Shown here piece after piece: positions 8,406 to 19,569 of a stretch of DNA of 64,000 nt; within the stretch, counting starts at the first letter, position 1, and each line of letters opens with the position of its first letter. The stretch is from NCBI RefSeq assembly GCF_001439805.1, contig NZ_JYLK01000019.1:59431-123430 (forward strand). Reading direction: 5' to 3'. The notes beneath the pieces were generated by a model. It had not been told where the DNA came from. It worked only from the letters and a program-made list of their open reading frames with translations, and ran no database searches. The stretch comes from Pseudomonas trivialis. Its GTDB lineage: Bacteria > Pseudomonadota > Gammaproteobacteria > Pseudomonadales > Pseudomonadaceae. The position numbers and the translations under genes were made by a program.

Positions 8406-9907
8406 TGGCCCTCTTCCTTGAGCAGGGGAGAGCCCGCGCCCATGTAAGTAGGGATACCGCGCAATACGCCCTGGAAGTTATCGAGAGGCTCACCCACGGT
8501 CAGCCCGCGACTGCTGATGCGGTACTCGCGAATCGAGGACTCATGGGTGCCGGTGCGTTTCTTGATAATGGATATTGCCCGGCGGACCTTGCCCAGCGCC
8601 TCGAAGTAGCGCAGCAGAATCACGGTGTCAGCCAGGTAGGTGATGTCGACGGGTGTCTGCATGTCACCGACCAGCCCGTGCTGGGCGACCGTCATGAAGG
8701 TCGCCGCACCACGGCGGTTGAGGTACAGCAACAGCTCATGCATGTGCAGAATCAGCGCGTTCTCTTCCGGCATCGCGGCCTGGTAGCCGTTGATGCTGTC
8801 GATAACCACGGTCTTGATGCCGCGCTCGTCCACACAGCGACGCACCCGGTGCGAAAACTCGCCAGGAGACAGTTCGGCGGCATCCACTTGTTCGATCAAC
8901 AAATTGCCGGTCGCTTGCAGAGCGGCCAGGTCAATGCCCATGTTTTTCATGCGTTCAAACAACAGACCCAATTCTTCATCGAAAATGAACAACGCGGCTT
9001 TTTCGCCACGGGCCACCGCAGCGGCGGCGAAGACCATCGAGATCAGTGATTTGCCAGTACCGGCCGGGCCCAGGATCAGACTGCTGGAACCGGTCTCGAC
9101 ACCACCGCCCATCAACGCATCCAGTTCCGGAACGCTGCTGCTCAGCGTCTGTCGCACGTAACCGCCACGGTGTTCGGCCGCCACCAGGCGTGGAAACACG
9201 TGGATGCCGTCCTCCATGATGGTGAAGTCGTGAAAGCCGCCACGGTACTTTTGACCGCGGTACTTCACCACGCGTACACGGCGGCGCTCGGCGCCATAGC
9301 TGGGCGTCAGCTCTTCCAGACGAATTACGCCATGGGCCACGCTGTGCACGGTTTTATCCAGGGATTCGGTGGTCAGGTCATCCAGCAGCAGCACGGTAGC
9401 GTCGTAACGCACGAAGTAGTGCTTGATCGCCAGGATCTGCCGACGATAGCGCAACGAACTTTGGGCCAGCAGGCGAATTTCCGACAACGAGTCGATCACC
9501 ACGCGGCTCGGTTTGACCCGCTCGACCACTTCAAAGATCTGCCGGGTGGCTTCACCCAGTTCCAGGTCGGAGGAGTACAGCAGGCTCTGCTGATGGTCGG
9601 CGTTGAGCAGGCTCTCGGGCGGGGTGAGCTCGAAGATATGAATATTGTCATCCAGGTCCCAACCGTGGGACTTGGCACCCTGGCGCAGTTCGCGCTCGGT
9701 TTCCGACAGCGTGATGTACAGCGATCGTTCGCCGCTTTTCGCACCTGCCTGCAAAAAGTGCAGGGCTACGGTGGTCTTGCCGGTGCCAGGTTCGCCTTCC
9801 AGCAGGAACAGGTGGCTGCGCGATAGCCCGCCGCACAGAATGTCATCAAGACCTTCAATGCCGATGGCCGCCTTTTCACTGAACAGCTCGTTGGATGATG
9901 TAGACAA
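8402..9907 (-). CDS. KaiC-like double RecA-fold ATPase
   Basis: A 501-residue protein with two tandem KaiC/RadA-type ATPase domains. The first Walker A is GEPGTGKTT (38-46) with Walker B RVVIDSLSEIR; the second Walker A is GPAGTGKS (280-287) with TVVIDSINGYQ. The length matches the two-domain KaiC family. No KaiA or KaiB is nearby, so this is one of the non-clock KaiC homologues found in proteobacteria, which usually sit with histidine kinases. Translation starts at TTG, preceded by GAGGG at about 7 bases; no in-frame ATG fits. Its stop overlaps the GTG of the downstream hybrid kinase by 4 bases. The likely role is an ATP-dependent signalling oligomer acting on that kinase; the cue is unknown. 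Confidence 0.9.
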   Translation of the reverse strand: MSTSSNELFSEKAAIGIEGLDDILCGGLSRSHLFLLEGEPGTGKTTVALHFLQAGAKSGERSLYITLSETERELRQGAKSHGWDLDDNIHIFELTPPESLLNADHQQSLLYSSDLELGEATRQIFEVVERVKPSRVVIDSLSEIRLLAQSSLRYRRQILAIKHYFVRYDATVLLLDDLTTESLDKTVHSVAHGVIRLEELTPSYGAERRRVRVVKYRGQKYRGGFHDFTIMEDGIHVFPRLVAAEHRGGYVRQTLSSSVPELDALMGGGVETGSSSLILGPAGTGKSLISMVFAAAAVARGEKAALFIFDEELGLLFERMKNMGIDLAALQATGNLLIEQVDAAELSPGEFSHRVRRCVDERGIKTVVIDSINGYQAAMPEENALILHMHELLLYLNRRGAATFMTVAQHGLVGDMQTPVDITYLADTVILLRYFEALGKVRRAISIIKKRTGTHESSIREYRISSRGLTVGEPLDNFQGVLRGIPTYMGAGSPLLKEEGQ

Positions 9908-9937
9908 GAAGTGCCCTCAGGTCACGTACAGATAGAG

Positions 9938-9958
9938 GGCGTGCCCACTTGGCACGCC
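9938..9958. other. Hairpin in the KaiC-like leader
   Basis: GGCGTGCC at 9938-9945 and GGCACGCC at 9951-9958 form a perfect 8-bp stem with a 5-base loop, 31 bases upstream of the TTG start. No T-run follows on the minus strand. It may end transcription from the TPR gene or shape the leader. Confidence 0.35.
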
Positions 9959-10073
9959 ATAATCTCTTGACCGTAGCGGCCTGTAGCCGTTCCGCGAACT
10001 TGCGATTATGTGCTGTGGGCGACTCTTGGTTACTGTGTGAAGCAAGTCTAACGGTGGAAAGCAGGTCTTTAAT

Positions 10074-10226
10074 GTGGCGAGCGGGCTTGCCCCGCGCTGG
10101 GGTGCGAAGCGCCCCCAATCAAGGCAAATGCGGTGTACTTGACACTGCGCGGAGCATGGTTTTGGGGCTGCTGCGCAGCCCAACGCGGGGCAAGCCCGCT
10201 CGCCACAATAAGCCCGCTTGCCACAA
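10074..10226. repeat. REP doublet (REPIN-like) with a partial third copy
   Basis: Two REP units face each other. The left arm at 10074-10101 begins GTGGCGAGCGGGCTTGCC, and the right arm at 10179-10206 is its reverse complement with one mismatch, enclosing about 77 bases. A third partial unit, AAGCCCGCTTGCCAC, follows at 10209-10223. Such palindromic doublets are mobilised in trans by RAYT transposases in fluorescens-group genomes. They account for most of the 343-base gap between the TPR and KaiC-like genes. Confidence 0.85.
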
Positions 10227-10250
10227 CAGGTCCGTTTGCCGCGAGGATTT

Positions 10251-11309
10251 CTACAGGCCTTGCTGCAACGCGGGATCGTCGGGGTTTTGTTGCTCAAGCT
10301 GGGCAAGCAGCACCTGCACGTTCTGCAACTGCCCGCTCTCTTTCCAGTAGTTGACCAGCAGCACGCGCGCCTTGCGGTTGGCGGGATGGCGCTGGATGAT
10401 TTCTTCCAGCTGGCGCTGGGCCGCTTCCAGTTCGTCCTGGGCGTGCAGAGTGGTGGCGAGGTCGTAGCGGTAATCCTGATTGTCCGGCTCCAGCTCGACC
10501 GCCCTGGACAGGCCGAGCAGTGCATAAGGCCGCTCGCCGTGGTGCAGTAGCCACATGCCCAGCGCATGCTGCAAATAGGCCGATTCGGGGTGCGCCGCCA
10601 GTTGTTGCCCGAGCAATCGGCGGGACTCGTCGGTCTTGCCCTGTTTGTCCAGCAGTTCAATCTGCGCGACCACGGCTTGCAGGTTGTCCGGTTGCAAACG
10701 TATTGCCTGCTCCAGCGCATTCTGCGCCTCCGGCAGCAGGGCACTGTGAATGTAGAGGCGCGCCAGTTGAATCCAGCCCTCGGCCGTTTCGGGCTCGGCC
10801 TTGAGCTTTTTCACGAACTCATCGAGCACTTGCTGCAATGGGCCGAAATACAGGCCCAGCGTGTCCGGCGACAGGCCGAGCAAGGCATTGGCGGCGGCAA
10901 AACGAACCTCCTGCTCCGGGTCGTCCAGCGCCGGCCCGAGCAGCAGGGTGCGCTGGCCGGTGGGCACCAGGCCGACAATGCTGTGAATGGCCGCTTCGCG
11001 TACCACCGGCGAGTCGTCAAGCAGGTCTTTATCGGCCAGTTTCAACGCTTGGGGGCTGGGGTAATTGGGCAGTTCGGCATGCAGGGCGGCGCGGCGTTCC
11101 GGCGACAGGTCCGGGCGGCCCAATTGCTGATACAGCACCCGCGCCGCGCCCGGTTCGCCATTGTGTGCCTGCCGCAGCGCCTTGACATATCCATGGGCAA
11201 TCGCAGGCGGCACCGCCGTCGCGGTGGATCGGGAGAAATACCACGTGATCACTACAATAAACAGCAGGGCGCACAGGCCGATGATGGAGTAACGGCGTGA
11301 CTTTGACAT
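10251..11309 (-). CDS. Membrane-anchored HEAT/TPR repeat protein
   Basis: A 352-residue protein with one N-terminal transmembrane anchor (IIGLCALLFIVVITWYF, about 8-24) and a predicted periplasmic domain. Residues ~85-150 resemble HEAT repeats (SPVVREAAIHSIVG, EQEVRFAAANALLG). Residues ~175-350 hold about five TPRs (e.g. AEGWIQLARLYIHS, QDYRYDLATTLHAQDE). This is a protein-protein interaction scaffold. It reads on the same strand as the KaiC-like gene but is separated by a REP doublet, so it is probably its own unit. No catalytic residues are seen and no partner can be named. Confidence 0.8.
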   Translation of the reverse strand: MSKSRRYSIIGLCALLFIVVITWYFSRSTATAVPPAIAHGYVKALRQAHNGEPGAARVLYQQLGRPDLSPERRAALHAELPNYPSPQALKLADKDLLDDSPVVREAAIHSIVGLVPTGQRTLLLGPALDDPEQEVRFAAANALLGLSPDTLGLYFGPLQQVLDEFVKKLKAEPETAEGWIQLARLYIHSALLPEAQNALEQAIRLQPDNLQAVVAQIELLDKQGKTDESRRLLGQQLAAHPESAYLQHALGMWLLHHGERPYALLGLSRAVELEPDNQDYRYDLATTLHAQDELEAAQRQLEEIIQRHPANRKARVLLVNYWKESGQLQNVQVLLAQLEQQNPDDPALQQGL

Positions 11310-11516
11310 GCGGGCGTCCAGAAACGTGAGCGACTGTTACAAAGCCGTCAGCTTCGACCAGACCACGGCAGGTGTCAAACCTGCGTCCGCTCACGCGCGC
11401 AATGGCCAAACCAGTCAACCATCTTGAAGGCTTTGACCATTGTCGCTGCAGCGCCCTGGCGCCACTATTTCTGCTGTTTACGCCCTGAAAATAAAAACAC
11501 AGAGGGAATTGAAGCG

Positions 11517-13166
11517 ATGCGTGACTACCTGTCTGCGATCACCGAGTTCGATTACTCACGTACGGTTGAAGCGGCGCTGGCCGGCAACCTGCAGGCCCTC
11601 AACGCCTGCGTGGAGTGTTGTGACCGCCACGCGCTGCCGGGGCGCATCGCGCTGTTCTGGGAGAGCAGGGACGGGCGCAGCGCCACGGTCACTTTCAGCG
11701 ACCTGCGGGACCAGGCGGCACGTTTCGCCAATTTCCTCCTGGCCCAGGGCGTACGGCGCGGTGACAAGGTCGCGGGCCTGCTGCCACGCACCGCCGAATT
11801 GCTGGTGGTGGTACTGGCCACCTGGCGCATCGGCGCGGTCTACCAGCCGTTATTTACCGCCTTTGGCCCCAACGCCATCGAGCATCGTTTGAACAGTTCC
11901 GGCGCGGCGCTGGTGGTCACCGACGCGGCCAACCGGCCCAAACTCGCTGAAGTCGACGCTTGCCCGACCATCGTCACGGTCACCGGCCCCAAAGGCGAAG
12001 GCCTGGTGCGGGGTGACTTCAGTTTCTGGGCGGAGCTGCCCAACCACGCCAATGATTGCGAGCCGGTGATGCTGGGCGCGGACGAGCCGTTCCTGCTGAT
12101 GTTCACCTCGGGCACCACCGGCCCGGCCAAGGCGCTGTCAGTGCCGCTCAAGGCCATCGTCGCGTTCCAGAGCTACACCCGTGACGCCGTGGACCTGCGC
12201 CCCGAAGACGCCTTCTGGAACGTCGCCGATCCGGGCTGGGCCTACGGTATCTATTTCGGGGTCACCGGGCCGTTGTCCATGGGCCACCCGATCACCTTCT
12301 ACGATGGCCCGTTCACCCTAGAAAGCACCTGCCGGGTGATCAACAAGTACGGCATCACCAACCTTACCGGTTCGCCCACGGCCTACCGTTTGCTGATAGC
12401 CGGCGGCAAGCAGTTCGCCGAGTCGATCAAGGGCCGGCTGCGCATCGTCAGCAGCGCCGGTGAGCCGCTGAACCCGGAAGTCATCCGCTGGTTCGCCGAC
12501 AACCTGGGCGTGACCATTCACGACCATTACGGCCAGACCGAGCTGGGCATGGTGCTGTGCAACCACCACGGCCTGGCGCACCCGGTGCACCTGGGCGCCG
12601 CCGGCTTCGCTTCGCCGGGCCATCGCATTGTGGTGCTGGACGATGACTACCACGAGTTGCCGGCCGGCCAGCCGGGCATCCTCGCCGTCGACCGCGAACA
12701 ATCGCCGATGTGCTGGTTCGCCGGTTACGACGGGGTAAACACCAAAGCGTTCGTCGGCAAGTACTACCTGAGTGGCGACACCGTGGAGCTGAACCCGGAT
12801 GGCAGCATCAGTTTTGTCGGGCGCAGTGACGATGTCATTACCACGTCCGGCTACCGCGTCGGCCCGTTTGACGTGGAAAGCGCCCTGGTGGAGCACCCGG
12901 CAGTGGTCGAAGCGGCGGTGGTCGGCAAGCCTTGCCCGGAGCGCACCGAACTGGTGAAGGCGTTTGTGGTGATCAACGAGCAGTACCGCGCCACCCCGGA
13001 GCTGGCCGAGGAGTTGCGCCTGCATGTGCGCAAGCGCCTGGCGGCCCATGCCTACCCACGGGAAATCGAATTTGTCAGCGACTTGCCCAAGACCCCGAGC
13101 GGCAAGCTGCAACGCTTCATCCTGCGCAATCAGGAGATCGCCAAGGCCCAGGCGGCCGTGGCGTGA
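11517..13166 (+). CDS. Acyl-CoA synthetase (AMP-forming)
   Basis: A 549-residue ANL-superfamily ligase that activates a short-chain carboxylate to its acyl-CoA through an acyl-adenylate. The P-loop LMFTSGTTGPAK lies at ~195-205, the A5 motif DHYGQTELG mid-protein, and the acylation Lys530 in PKTPSGKLQRF near the C-terminus. I start at ATG 11517; the open frame runs 93 bases further up but that extension has no family-like sequence. It is the first gene of a five-gene + operon: ligase, 3-hydroxyacyl-CoA dehydrogenase, thiolase, acyl-CoA dehydrogenase, enoyl-CoA hydratase. The set matches the P. putida PP_2213-PP_2217 type cluster for 2-methylbutanoate or short-chain acids, so the substrate is probably short or branched. 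Confidence 0.88.
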   Translation: MRDYLSAITEFDYSRTVEAALAGNLQALNACVECCDRHALPGRIALFWESRDGRSATVTFSDLRDQAARFANFLLAQGVRRGDKVAGLLPRTAELLVVVLATWRIGAVYQPLFTAFGPNAIEHRLNSSGAALVVTDAANRPKLAEVDACPTIVTVTGPKGEGLVRGDFSFWAELPNHANDCEPVMLGADEPFLLMFTSGTTGPAKALSVPLKAIVAFQSYTRDAVDLRPEDAFWNVADPGWAYGIYFGVTGPLSMGHPITFYDGPFTLESTCRVINKYGITNLTGSPTAYRLLIAGGKQFAESIKGRLRIVSSAGEPLNPEVIRWFADNLGVTIHDHYGQTELGMVLCNHHGLAHPVHLGAAGFASPGHRIVVLDDDYHELPAGQPGILAVDREQSPMCWFAGYDGVNTKAFVGKYYLSGDTVELNPDGSISFVGRSDDVITTSGYRVGPFDVESALVEHPAVVEAAVVGKPCPERTELVKAFVVINEQYRATPELAEELRLHVRKRLAAHAYPREIEFVSDLPKTPSGKLQRFILRNQEIAKAQAAVA

Positions 13167-13188
13167 TCCACTTTTCAAGGAAACCATG

Positions 13189-13956
<768 letters not shown>

Positions 13957-13965
13957 GGAGGTCTC

Positions 13966-15150
13966 ATGAACGATCCGATTGTTATTGTCAGTGCCACGCG
14001 CACGCCCATGGGCGGGTTCCAGGGCGACCTCAAGGGCCTGACCGCGCCGCAACTGGGCGCCGCCGCGATTCGTGGGGCACTCGAGCGGGCCGGGATTGCC
14101 GCAGACAGCGTCGACGAAGTGCTGTTCGGCTGCGTGCTGCCGGCGGGGCTTGGTCAGGCGCCGGCACGCCAGGCTGCTTTGGGCGCCGGCCTGGACAAGG
14201 GCACCCGCTGCACCACCCTGAACAAGATGTGCGGTTCGGGCATGCAGGCAGCGATCCTGGCCCACGATGCCTTGCTCGCCGGCAGCGCCGAGGTGGTGAT
14301 TGCTGGCGGCATGGAAAGCATGTCCAACGCGCCGTACCTGCTCGACCGCGCTCGCAGCGGCTACCGCATGGGCCACGGCAAGGTGCTTGACCACATGTTC
14401 CTCGATGGCCTGGAAGACGCGTATGACAAGGGCCGGCTGATGGGCACATTCGCCGAAGATTGTGCCTTGCATAACGGTTTTACCCGCGAAGCCCAGGATG
14501 CCTTTGCCATTGCCTCCCTGACCCGCGCGCAGGAGGCGATCAGCCACGGCAGTTTTGCCGCCGAGATCGTCCCGGTGCAGGTCACCGTGGGCAAGGAGCG
14601 GCAAACCATCCTGCATGACGAGCAGCCACCCAAGGCGCGACTGGACAAGATTGCCAGCCTGAAACCGGCGTTCCGCGAAGGCGGCACGGTAACGGCCGCC
14701 AACTCGAGCTCGATTTCCGACGGCGCGGCGGCCTTGCTGCTGATGCGTCAATCCGAAGCTGACAAGCGCGGGCTCAAGCCTCTGGCGGTCATTCATGGCC
14801 ATGCGGCGTTCGCCGATGAGCCGGGGCTGTTTCCGGTGGCGCCGGTAGGGGCAATTCGTAAACTGATGAGCAAGACCGGCTGGAACCTCGACGAAGTCGA
14901 CCTGTTCGAGATCAACGAAGCGTTTGCCGTGGTCAGTCTGGTCACCATGAGCAAGCTGCAGATTCCCCACAGCAAAGTGAATATCCACGGCGGTGCCTGC
15001 GCCCTCGGCCATCCGATTGGCGCCTCGGGTGCGCGGATCCTGGTGACATTGCTGTCGGCCCTGCGCCAGCAAGGCCTCAAGCGCGGTGTGGCCGCCATCT
15101 GCATCGGCGGCGGTGAAGCCACGGCCATGGCCGTCGAATGCCTGTATTAA
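13966..15150 (+). CDS. Acetyl-CoA C-acyltransferase (thiolase)
   Basis: A 394-residue thiolase of normal length. The acylated Cys89 is in NKMCGSGMQA, the catalytic His349 in GGACALGHPIGASG and Cys379 in CIGGGEATA. In this operon it would cleave 2-methylacetoacetyl-CoA to acetyl-CoA and propionyl-CoA, or a similar short 3-ketoacyl-CoA. An AAGGAGG ribosome site ends just before the ATG. It lies between the SDR-type dehydrogenase and an acyl-CoA dehydrogenase, both within about 12 bases. Confidence 0.92.
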   Translation: MNDPIVIVSATRTPMGGFQGDLKGLTAPQLGAAAIRGALERAGIAADSVDEVLFGCVLPAGLGQAPARQAALGAGLDKGTRCTTLNKMCGSGMQAAILAHDALLAGSAEVVIAGGMESMSNAPYLLDRARSGYRMGHGKVLDHMFLDGLEDAYDKGRLMGTFAEDCALHNGFTREAQDAFAIASLTRAQEAISHGSFAAEIVPVQVTVGKERQTILHDEQPPKARLDKIASLKPAFREGGTVTAANSSSISDGAAALLLMRQSEADKRGLKPLAVIHGHAAFADEPGLFPVAPVGAIRKLMSKTGWNLDEVDLFEINEAFAVVSLVTMSKLQIPHSKVNIHGGACALGHPIGASGARILVTLLSALRQQGLKRGVAAICIGGGEATAMAVECLY

Positions 15151-15162
15151 GGAATGAGCCCC

Positions 15163-16301
15163 ATGCTGCCCAATGACGAACAGCTGCAAATCAGTAACGC
15201 CGCCCGGCAATTTGCCCAGGAGCGGCTCAAGCCGTTTGCCGCCGAGTGGGACCGCGACCACCGCTTCCCCACAGAGGCCATCGGCGAAATGGCCGAGCTG
15301 GGCTTTTTCGGCATGCTGGTGCCGGAACAGTGGGGCGGCTGCGACACCGGCTACCTCGCTTATGCCATGGCCCTGGAGGAAATCGCCGCCGGCGATGGCG
15401 CCTGCTCGACCATCATGAGCGTGCACAACTCGGTGGGCTGTGTGCCGATCCTCACGTTCGGCAACGAGCAACAGAAAGCGCAGTTCCTCACGCCCCTGGC
15501 CAGTGGCGCCATGCTCGGCGCTTTCGCCCTCACCGAGCCCCAGGCCGGCTCCGACGCCAGCAGCCTGAAAACCCGCGCGCGCCGCGACGGCGATCACTAT
15601 GTGCTCAACGGCTGCAAGCAATTCATCACCTCGGGGAAAAACGCCGGGGTGGTGATTGTGTTCGCCGTCACCGACCCGACCGCAGGCAAGCGCGGCATCA
15701 GTGCGTTTATCGTGCCGACGGATTCGCCGGGGTACAGCGTGGCGCGGGTCGAGGACAAACTCGGCCAGCATGCTTCCGATACTTGCCAGATCCTGTTTGA
15801 AGACCTGAGGGTGCCGGTGGCCAATCGATTGGGCGAGGAGGGCGAGGGTTACCGGATCGCCCTGGCCAACCTGGAAGGCGGCCGTGTGGGCATTGCGTCG
15901 CAAGCGGTGGGCATGGCTCGGGCTGCGTTCGAGGCGGCGCGCGACTATGCACGTGAGCGCGAGAGCTTCGGCAAGGCGTTGGTCGAGCACCAGGCCGTGG
16001 CGTTTCGCCTGGCCGACATGGCCACGCAGATAGCGGTGGCGCGGCAGATGGTGCATTACGCGGCTGCGCTGCGCGACAGCGGCAAGCCGGCGTTGGTGGA
16101 AGCCTCCATGGCCAAGCTGTTCGCCTCGGAAATGGCCGAGAAAGTCTGCTCGGCCGCCTTGCAAACCCTGGGCGGTTACGGTTACCTGAGCGACTTTCCC
16201 CTGGAGCGGATCTACCGCGATGTGCGGGTCTGCCAGATTTACGAAGGCACCAGCGATATTCAACGCATGGTCATCTCACGCAACCTCCAAGGAGCCCATC
16301 C

Positions 16302-16305
<4 letters not shown>
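15163..16305 (+). CDS. Acyl-CoA dehydrogenase (short/branched-chain type)
   Basis: A 380-residue FAD-dependent acyl-CoA dehydrogenase introducing the 2,3-double bond, with electrons passing to ETF. Family signatures are FALTEPQAGSDAS (flavin/substrate) and the catalytic Glu361 in IYEGTSDIQRM. I choose ATG 15163: the TAAGGA ribosome site (15148-15153) directly abuts the earlier ATG at 15154, which is too close. The next gene's ATG overlaps the stop in ATGA. With the operon context, 2-methylbutyryl-CoA or butyryl-CoA is the likely substrate. A second ACAD gene lies in the convergent operon. Confidence 0.9.
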
Positions 16306-17075
<770 letters not shown>

Positions 17076-17117
17076 CCGATCTGCCCGCCGCTGAGGATAG
17101 CTGCGCCGAATGGAGCT

Positions 17118-17143
17118 TCTGTGGCAAGCGGGCTTGCCACAGA
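17118..17143. repeat. Single REP palindrome between convergent operons
   Basis: TCTGTGGCAAGCGGGCTTGCCACAGA forms a near-perfect palindrome, the REP type with core AAGCGGGCTTGCC. It lies between the ends of the two convergent acyl-CoA operons and probably serves as 3' boundary or terminator for both. Confidence 0.75.
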
Positions 17144-17180
17144 AGAATGTGGCTGCCTGACGTTCAGCCTGGTGTGGCAG

Positions 17181-18332
17181 TCAGAGCGGGTAGTTTTTCA
17201 ACTCTCTGGCAATCACCATCCGTTGAATCTCGCTGGTGCCCTCGTAAATCTGCGTGATCCGTGCATCCCGGTAGTAACGCTCCACCGGGTAGTCTTCCAG
17301 GTACCCGTACCCGCCATGAATTTGCATCGCCGAGGAGCACACCTTCTCGGCCATTTCCGAGGCAAACAGTTTGGCTTGCGAGGCCTCCGACAGGCATGGC
17401 TTGCCGGCGCTGCGCAGGCGCGCGGCGTGCAGGATCAGTAGTCGGGCCGCATTAAGGCGGGTCTGCATGTCGGCCAGCAGGTTGGCCACGCTCTGGTGCT
17501 CAATGATCGGCTTGTCGAACTGCGTGCGATCACGGGCATACACCAGCGCTGCTTCGAACGCTGCACGGGCAATACCGAGGGCCTGGGCGGCAATGCCGAT
17601 GCGGCCGCCCTCAAGGTTGGACAGTGCAATGGCCAGACCCTTGCCGCGCTCGCCCAGCAAGTTGGCCTCGGGCACGGTGCAGGCCGTGAAGGTGACAGCG
17701 CAGGTATCGGACGCGCGGATGCCCATTTTGTGTTCAGTCCGGTCCACCATGAACCCCGGGGTGTCGGTGGGCACCAGGAACGCCGAGATGCCTTTCTTGC
17801 CGAGGTCGGGGTCGGTCACCGCAAACACGATCGCCAGCTGTGCGCGCTTGCCGTTGCTGACAAATTGCTTGGCGCCGTTGATCACCCACTGACCGTCGCG
17901 CAATTCAGCGCGGGTGCGCAGGTTGTGCGCTTCGGAACCGGCCTGGGGCTCGGTCAGGCAGAAGCAGCCAATCGCCTGGCCGCTGGCCAGTTTCGCCAGC
18001 CAGGTTTGTTTCTGCTCCAGTGAGCCGTAGTTGAGGATTGGCCCGCAACCTACTGAATTATGGATACTCATCAACGCGCCAGTAGCACCGTCGCCGGCGG
18101 AAATCTCTTCCACCGCCAAGGCGTAAGCCACGTAATCGACATAGGCGCCGCCCCATTCCTCAGGCACCACCATGCCCAACAGGCCCAGTTCGCCCATCTT
18201 TGCGACCAGGGCGTCGTCGATCCAGCCGGCTTTTTCCCAGGCCTGGGCATGCGGGGCAATTTCATGGCGCGCAAAGTCGCGCGCCATGTCGCGAAACATC
18301 ACCTGATCTTCTGTATATTCAATATCTTGCAT
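17181..18332 (-). CDS. Acyl-CoA dehydrogenase (isobutyryl-CoA type candidate)
   Basis: A 383-residue acyl-CoA dehydrogenase, similar in length and motifs to the one at 15163-16305: CFCLTEPQAGSEAHN for the flavin region and catalytic Glu364 in IYEGTSEIQRM. A GGGAG ribosome site precedes the ATG. It lies 3 bases after a 3-hydroxyisobutyryl-CoA hydrolase-like gene, so the pair is one transcript. Dehydrogenase plus this hydrolase is the arrangement of valine catabolism, making isobutyryl-CoA the best guess. Specificity cannot be proven from motifs. Confidence 0.9.
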   Translation of the reverse strand: MQDIEYTEDQVMFRDMARDFARHEIAPHAQAWEKAGWIDDALVAKMGELGLLGMVVPEEWGGAYVDYVAYALAVEEISAGDGATGALMSIHNSVGCGPILNYGSLEQKQTWLAKLASGQAIGCFCLTEPQAGSEAHNLRTRAELRDGQWVINGAKQFVSNGKRAQLAIVFAVTDPDLGKKGISAFLVPTDTPGFMVDRTEHKMGIRASDTCAVTFTACTVPEANLLGERGKGLAIALSNLEGGRIGIAAQALGIARAAFEAALVYARDRTQFDKPIIEHQSVANLLADMQTRLNAARLLILHAARLRSAGKPCLSEASQAKLFASEMAEKVCSSAMQIHGGYGYLEDYPVERYYRDARITQIYEGTSEIQRMVIARELKNYPL

Positions 18333-18335
18333 GAC

Positions 18336-19439
18336 TTATCTCCCAACCTGCTTGAAGCCACGAAAGAAGCGTTCGACGTGGGCGGCGTTCAGTTCACTCA
18401 AGGAAGACGGATTCCAGCGTGGCGCCTTGTCCTTGTCGATGATCAGCGCGCGCACGCCTTCGATGAGGTCGCCGTGCTCGAACCATTGGCGGTCCAGGTG
18501 CAGCTCCAGCGCGAAACACTGCTCCAACGGCAGGCGGCGGCCACGCCGCAGCATTTCCAGGGTCACGGCCATGGCCAGCGGCGAACGGGTTTGCATGAGG
18601 TTGGCGGTAGTGATCGCCCATTCGTGACTGTCGGCCACCGTCACCTGCTGTAACTGCTCGACCATGCTCGGCACATCCGGCAGGGCAAAGAAGTGGTCGA
18701 TGGCGCGGCGCAGCGCGGCCAGCGGTGCGTCCGGCAGTTGCTGTACGGCCAGTCTGGCCAGCACGCCCTGCAGGTCCTTGAGCGGGGAGCCATGCCAGCG
18801 CAAGTCGTCCAGCTTCTGGTCGAGGTCGGTCAATCGCTGGCTGTCCAGGTACCAGTCGGCCAGACCGCAGTAGAGTGCGTCGGCCGCACGGATCTGCACG
18901 CCAGTCACGCCCAGGTAAATCCCCAGCTCGCCCGGAATGCGCGGCAGGAAGTAACTGCCGCCCACATCCGGGAAGTAACCGATGGCCACTTCGGGCATGG
19001 CCAGTCGGCTGCGCTCGGTGACCACTCGCAGGTCAGCGCCTTGCACCAGACCCATGCCGCCGCCCAGCACAAAGCCATCCATCAGGGCCAGTACGGGTTT
19101 GCGGTAATGGTGGATCGCCAGGTCCAGCGCGTATTCCTCGACGAAAAAGTCCTCGTGCAAGGTATCGCCGGCCTTGAAGCTGTCGTAAAGAGAGCGGATA
19201 TCGCCGCCGGCGCAGAAGGCCTTCTCACCCGCACCGCGCAGCACCACGGCATACACCTGCGGGTCATCCGCCCACGTCCGCAAGTGGCGGCTGAGGCTGC
19301 GCACCATGTCCAGTGTGAGAGCGTTCAAGCCGGCCGGGCGATTGAGGGTAAGGTGGCCGATATGGTTGCGGACTTCAGCCAGAACATCCGTGTGGTGCGT
19401 GTCGACGTGGCTTGCCTCGGCGGAAACCTGAGCAGTCAT
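18336..19439 (-). CDS. 3-hydroxyisobutyryl-CoA hydrolase-like enoyl-CoA hydratase family protein
   Basis: A 367-residue crotonase-superfamily protein, longer than hydratases and of HIBCH length. It has AFCAGGDIRSLYDS, DGFVLGGGMGL and MPEVAIGYFPDVGGSYFLPR, with Glu150 and Asp158 in the hydrolase positions. HIBCH frees 3-hydroxyisobutyrate from its CoA ester in valine breakdown. I start at 19439, where AGGGAG lies 8 bases upstream; the open frame continues 33 codons higher without family similarity. It is co-transcribed with the downstream acyl-CoA dehydrogenase. Confidence 0.88.
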   Translation of the reverse strand: MTAQVSAEASHVDTHHTDVLAEVRNHIGHLTLNRPAGLNALTLDMVRSLSRHLRTWADDPQVYAVVLRGAGEKAFCAGGDIRSLYDSFKAGDTLHEDFFVEEYALDLAIHHYRKPVLALMDGFVLGGGMGLVQGADLRVVTERSRLAMPEVAIGYFPDVGGSYFLPRIPGELGIYLGVTGVQIRAADALYCGLADWYLDSQRLTDLDQKLDDLRWHGSPLKDLQGVLARLAVQQLPDAPLAALRRAIDHFFALPDVPSMVEQLQQVTVADSHEWAITTANLMQTRSPLAMAVTLEMLRRGRRLPLEQCFALELHLDRQWFEHGDLIEGVRALIIDKDKAPRWNPSSLSELNAAHVERFFRGFKQVGR

Positions 19440-19569
19440 CTCTAACTCCCTGCTTTTATTGTCTTTATCAAGATGTTCGTGAACGAACCTTCTCGCGATC
19501 CTACCAGTGCAAATTTGCCCAGTACAACCTTCAATCATGCAGGTGCTTCCTGCATTTATGCAGCCTTAC

